Origin: JAGVSR01 sp046074825
Lineage (GTDB): Bacteria > Pseudomonadota > Alphaproteobacteria > Rhizobiales > Hyphomicrobiaceae
Assembly: GCA_046074825.1 (NCBI GenBank)
Contig: JBJTOZ010000173.1
Location: forward strand, 1-9,397
Length of the DNA: 9,397 bases
Direction: 5' to 3'
Shown: positions 7,247 to 9,397 of the stretch, in pieces
Layout: each line of letters opens with the position of its first letter
How positions within the stretch are numbered: the stretch's first letter is position 1
Notes under the pieces: generated by a model
What the model was told of the DNA's origin: nothing
Database searches by the model: none
The model's input: the letters and a program-made list of their open reading frames with translations, nothing else
Position numbers and translations under genes: made by a program

Positions 7247-7253
7247 GGAGGAG
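7247..7253 (+). promoter_or_regulatory. Strong Shine-Dalgarno at unusual distance from its start codon
   Basis: GGAGGAG is the best Shine-Dalgarno sequence in the window but lies 17 nt before the ATG at 7271, against the usual 5-9 nt. An in-frame TAG at 7259-7261 excludes any earlier start after it: the codons between the TAG and the ATG are TAT TTC TGC. So the distance cannot be repaired by choosing another standard start. Confidence 0.55.
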
Positions 7254-7270
7254 AATAATAGTATTTCTGC

Positions 7271-8365
7271 ATGGAGAAAACAGACGCACACAGTTCCTGT
7301 CTTGATATAAGTCTAAAGATTGAAGGATCGCTTGCTCTTATAACACTGCATCGTCCGCATTACCTTAATGCTCTGTCATTAGATATGCGTGCTTCCATGG
7401 CCTCATGGCTTGGGCCTTTGTCCCGTGATCCACAAGTCTATGCAGTAGTGATACAATCGGGTTGCGAAAAAGCCTTCTCTGTGGGGGCTGATGTTAAAGA
7501 AATTATGCAGATTTGTAAAAATGAACCTGAGAACGCTCGAAAAGCTTTCAGAGAAGAATACACCTTAAATTGGCAAATCGAGTGTTTTTCGAAACCAATT
7601 ATTTCTCTCATCGATGGTTATGTGATGGGTGGGGGCGTTGGAATTTCACTCTATGGAACACATCGTGTTGCTGGAGAGAAGTATTCTTTTGCGATGCCAG
7701 AGACAAGAATTGGTTTTTTTCCAGATGTTGGTGTCAGTAGAGATTTAGCAAGCATGCCTGCTTCTATCGGGCTCTATCTTGGGCTTACAGGAAGATCGAT
7801 TGCGAGAGCTGATGCTTATTATCTTGGACTCGCAACGCACTGTATCTCTTCGCAACATTTTGAGAAAATTAAACGGCAACTTGCTGATACCATGCCTGTG
7901 GATCCCTTGCTTGACGACTTGCATAAAGATCCTGGGGAAGGGGAGTTGGTAAAAATAGGAGATATCATTGAGCGATGCTTTTCAGGATCAAATGTCGAAA
8001 ATATCTTTGCAAACCTTGAGAGCGAGCAGGGCAAGCATCGTCCCTGGGCAACAAAGGTACTTGCAGACCTTAAACAGAAATCTCCAACATCTCTTTCAGT
8101 CACTTTCAATCATATACAAAGATCTAAAGGTCTCGACTTAAGAGAGGTTTTGCTGCTGGATTATCAACTAGCTTGCCGTTTTCTAGATGATATAGATTTC
8201 CATGAAGGTGTGCGGGCTTACCTCATTGAAAAAGACGGTCATCCTCAATGGTCTCCAAATAGTTTAGGGGACACTGTTATGAAAAAGGCAGATGCCTATT
8301 TAGCTGAGAAGGATTATAATTTTTTCCTTCCATCTCGTCTCGTAATGCAGAGTAGAAACGATTGA
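7271..8365 (+). CDS. 3-hydroxyisobutyryl-CoA hydrolase-like protein (enoyl-CoA hydratase/isomerase family)
   Basis: A crotonase-fold acyl-CoA enzyme. Features place it in the 3-hydroxyisobutyryl-CoA hydrolase branch, which releases 3-hydroxyisobutyrate in valine breakdown: LITLHRPHYLNAL (23-35), the oxyanion loop KAFSVGADVKEI (67-78), IDGYVMGGGVG (114-124), and PETRIGFFPDVG (143-154), where Glu144 and Asp152 match the two catalytic acids of human HIBCH with the same 8-residue spacing. The C-terminal part typical of the branch is present: SPTSL (271-275), a DYQLACR helix, and DFHEGVRAYLIEKD (309-322) followed by W327. At 364 aa it is normal length for HIBCH and longer than simple enoyl-CoA hydratases (~260 aa). 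It is probably cytosolic. No other valine-pathway gene is adjacent, so substrate range is inferred. Transcription ends at the hairpin at 8406-8424. Confidence 0.9.
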   Translation: MEKTDAHSSCLDISLKIEGSLALITLHRPHYLNALSLDMRASMASWLGPLSRDPQVYAVVIQSGCEKAFSVGADVKEIMQICKNEPENARKAFREEYTLNWQIECFSKPIISLIDGYVMGGGVGISLYGTHRVAGEKYSFAMPETRIGFFPDVGVSRDLASMPASIGLYLGLTGRSIARADAYYLGLATHCISSQHFEKIKRQLADTMPVDPLLDDLHKDPGEGELVKIGDIIERCFSGSNVENIFANLESEQGKHRPWATKVLADLKQKSPTSLSVTFNHIQRSKGLDLREVLLLDYQLACRFLDDIDFHEGVRAYLIEKDGHPQWSPNSLGDTVMKKADAYLAEKDYNFFLPSRLVMQSRND

Positions 8366-8405
8366 TGCCATGGAGTATTGTTTGTCCAGTATTCTTTCCC
8401 CCTTC

Positions 8406-8424
8406 AAAAACAGGCTCTGTTTTT
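8406..8424 (+). terminator. Intrinsic terminator after the HIBCH-like gene
   Basis: AAAAACAG (8406-8413) and CTGTTTTT (8417-8424) form a perfect 8-bp hairpin with a 3-nt loop, the right arm ending in T5, about 40 nt after the stop codon. The left arm supplies T5 to the other strand, so it can also terminate minus-strand transcription. It coincides with the stop of the decayed minus-strand frame (8423-8425), as in a terminator shared by convergent genes. Confidence 0.6.
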
Positions 8425-8845
8425 AAATTGGAAGACGAAATGGATTTCTCTTCAGATGTTCGATAATTTCTCGCCTTTCCAGGAATAAAACCTTCCCTCT
8501 TTTCGGTTGAAAGGTTGGAGGAGGAGACTGAGATAAGGATCTCAACGTTTTAATAGTTCTTCCAATGCTAATGCTACTGTCTGGTGGAGAGGAAAGACTA
8601 ATATGCTCGAGTTCTTGTTGCCTTCGAGGTTTAGAAGGATAAGGAACGGGGAAAAAAGTATTCAGTGTTTTTTTTAGCCTTTTTTCTTAAAGAAGACGTA
8701 TTTTGATCCTGTACTGCCTTCAAAATAACCGCAAACGAAATTTTTTGGTGATAAAGCATCGAAAATTCTGAAAGATCCTCTCTTCAGTATACATTGCACG
8801 ATAAGAATATTCATCCGATTCTTTTTTTATTTGAGTAGAAAGCAT
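8423..8845 (-). pseudogene. Probable decayed minus-strand ORF of unknown function
   Basis: One minus-strand frame runs from an ATG at 8845 to a TAA at 8423-8425, 141 codons in all, interrupted only by TGA at 8720-8722 and TAA at 8687-8689. The last 87 codons are open and give a Ser/Pro-rich then basic peptide (segments LSSPPDSSISIGRTIK, LFLERREIIEHLKRNPFRL). The middle can be read through in the next frame (8631-8759, containing FAVILKAVQDQNTSSLRKK), which would bypass both stops; a T8 run at 8668-8675 and A6 at 8652-8657 lie close to where a second shift would restore the frame. About eight or nine stops would be expected in random sequence of this composition, so this looks like a gene broken by mutation or homopolymer sequencing error. 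No family is recognised. Its ATG is 7 nt from the divergent L,D-transpeptidase ATG, leaving no room for separate promoters, which counts against both being intact genes. Confidence 0.33.
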
Positions 8846-8852
8846 TATTTTA

Positions 8853-9362
8853 ATGAACTCAAAGCATCCAAAATTTTTAAATGCTATGAGGTCTTACATT
8901 TTATGGTTTCTCCAGGCGTTGTCGGTATTCGCAAGCTCGCAAATCGTCCTTGCAAACGACGATAACGGAATTCGCTTTGGTCCTTTGGGTGAAGGCACTG
9001 CCAGTGCAGGGATTGTTGATCGAGAGTTTATTAAAAATTGGGAAAGTAATCCTCCGCTTGGATATCCTACCCTTTCGCCATCCAATATCGAAGCAACACA
9101 AAAGGCGATTAAAAAATATCAGGACATTGTTGCAAACGGGGGGTGGGAGACAGTTCCCGAAACAAAATTAGTATACGGACAAACAGATAGTGCTGTTCCA
9201 ATTTTAAAATCACGTTTGATGGTCTCGGGAGAGTATGTAGAAAAAAGCGATGCATCAGCTTATTTTGATAGTGATCTTGAGAATGCCCTAAAAAAATTTC
9301 AAGCAACCAATGGCCTCACGCCCACTGTCCATCTACATAGTAGACGTCGTGCAGATCAATGA
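8853..9362 (+). pseudogene. L,D-transpeptidase (YcbB-type), N-terminal half, frame lost near 9330
   Basis: These periplasmic enzymes form 3-3 cross-links in peptidoglycan. The readable 169 aa hold a signal peptide (hydrophobic SYILWFLQALSVFASS, cleavage-like VLA/ND at 34-35), the N-terminal scaffold of the family (NIEATQKAIKKYQ then ANGGWETVP, 78-102; GQTDSAVPILKSRL, 109-122) and the first helices of a peptidoglycan-binding domain (DSDLENALKKFQ, NGLTP, 139-157). The usual G-[VI]-V/I-D...T/L...NV continuation is then missing; the frame gives VHLHSRRRADQ and stops at 9360-9362. The catalytic YkuD domain with its SHGC-like cysteine motif is absent. From about 9325 the +1 frame is open to the window edge and contains IVD, IN, V and KIR spaced roughly as in the family, pointing to a frameshift rather than a natural end. 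Either a pseudogene or sequence error. The start (ATG 8853) lacks a clear Shine-Dalgarno; ATG 8886 is a possible alternative. Confidence 0.7.
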
Positions 9363-9397
9363 TGTGCAAGGTCAGCCAAAAATCAGATGTGACTTTG

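Larger units (their letters stand above)
6799..7270. other. Divergent spacer between hemB and the HIBCH-like gene
   Basis: 472 nt, AT-rich, without a supported gene. It contains the hemB -10 candidate (6823-6831), a TATAAT at 6939-6944 with a weak -35, a better TTGAGA-N19-TATAAT pair at 7052-7082, an ACCATT/AATGGT hairpin (7064-7069 with 7080-7085) followed by T5, a small CGCTT/AAGCG hairpin near 7223-7235, and the GGAGGAG ribosome-binding sequence at 7247-7253. A plus-strand ORF of 39 codons (7072-7191) and a minus-strand one of 44 codons (7138-7272) are not distinguishable from chance. Confidence 0.5.
8366..8852. other. Spacer between the HIBCH-like and L,D-transpeptidase genes
   Basis: 487 nt with no intact gene. 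It contains the shared terminator hairpin, the probable decayed minus-strand ORF, a TGAGAT/ATCTCA hairpin with a 4-nt loop at about 8529-8544 lacking a T-run, and homopolymer runs T8 (8668-8675) and T6 (8680-8685). No convincing promoter for the plus-strand L,D-transpeptidase gene is visible; a TTGCAC near 8794 has only a poor -10 partner. Confidence 0.45.

Noticed and set aside
7138..7272. Minus-strand 44-codon ORF overlapping the HIBCH-like start, encoding a basic peptide
   Set aside because: It has no Shine-Dalgarno, its ATG lies on the start codon of a well-supported gene, and an open run of this length is expected by chance.
7819..8109. Minus-strand 96-codon ORF inside the HIBCH-like gene
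   Set aside because: Antisense shadow; the plus-strand protein is conserved through this segment.

Overview
The window reads as a stretch of an AT-leaning alphaproteobacterial chromosome (GC roughly 40% by eye). The evidence is the combination of a large class II, cobalamin-dependent ribonucleotide reductase with the C-terminal extension typical of that class, an NDUFA12-type complex I accessory subunit next to a DUF2155 secreted protein (a pairing I associate with alphaproteobacteria), and a Mg-type HemB without zinc cysteines. Long, partly decayed spacers in a fairly AT-rich sequence would suit a host-associated lineage such as Holosporales or Rickettsiales relatives, but this placement is inference.

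Layout: 1-273 is a spacer holding a long stem-loop that is probably the nrdJ terminator. nrdJ fills 274-4038 on the minus strand. The 598-nt divergent spacer 4039-4636 contains a G8 tract at the nrdJ ribosome-binding position, several inverted repeats and an unusually GC-rich patch with a 49-codon ORF I do not recognise. Then come the NDUFA12-like gene (4637-5041) and the DUF2155 gene (start probably 5204, end 5725) on the plus strand. hemB (5764-6798, minus) converges on DUF2155. After a 472-nt spacer, a 3-hydroxyisobutyryl-CoA hydrolase-like gene (7271-8365, plus) ends at a clear 8-bp hairpin terminator. The next 487 nt carry a probable decayed minus-strand ORF. At the right edge is the N-terminal half of an L,D-transpeptidase (8853-9362), which loses its reading frame inside the peptidoglycan-binding domain.

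The genes are housekeeping functions and do not form one pathway: dNTP synthesis (nrdJ), respiration (NDUFA12), envelope (DUF2155, L,D-transpeptidase), tetrapyrrole synthesis (hemB) and valine/acyl-CoA metabolism (HIBCH-like). Only NDUFA12-DUF2155 looks like a possible transcription unit. I see no phage, CRISPR, toxin-antitoxin, insertion sequence, tRNA or rRNA gene. The points worth a second look are the two broken or decayed reading frames near the right end, the GC-rich ORF/hairpin patch upstream of nrdJ, and the G8 tract.
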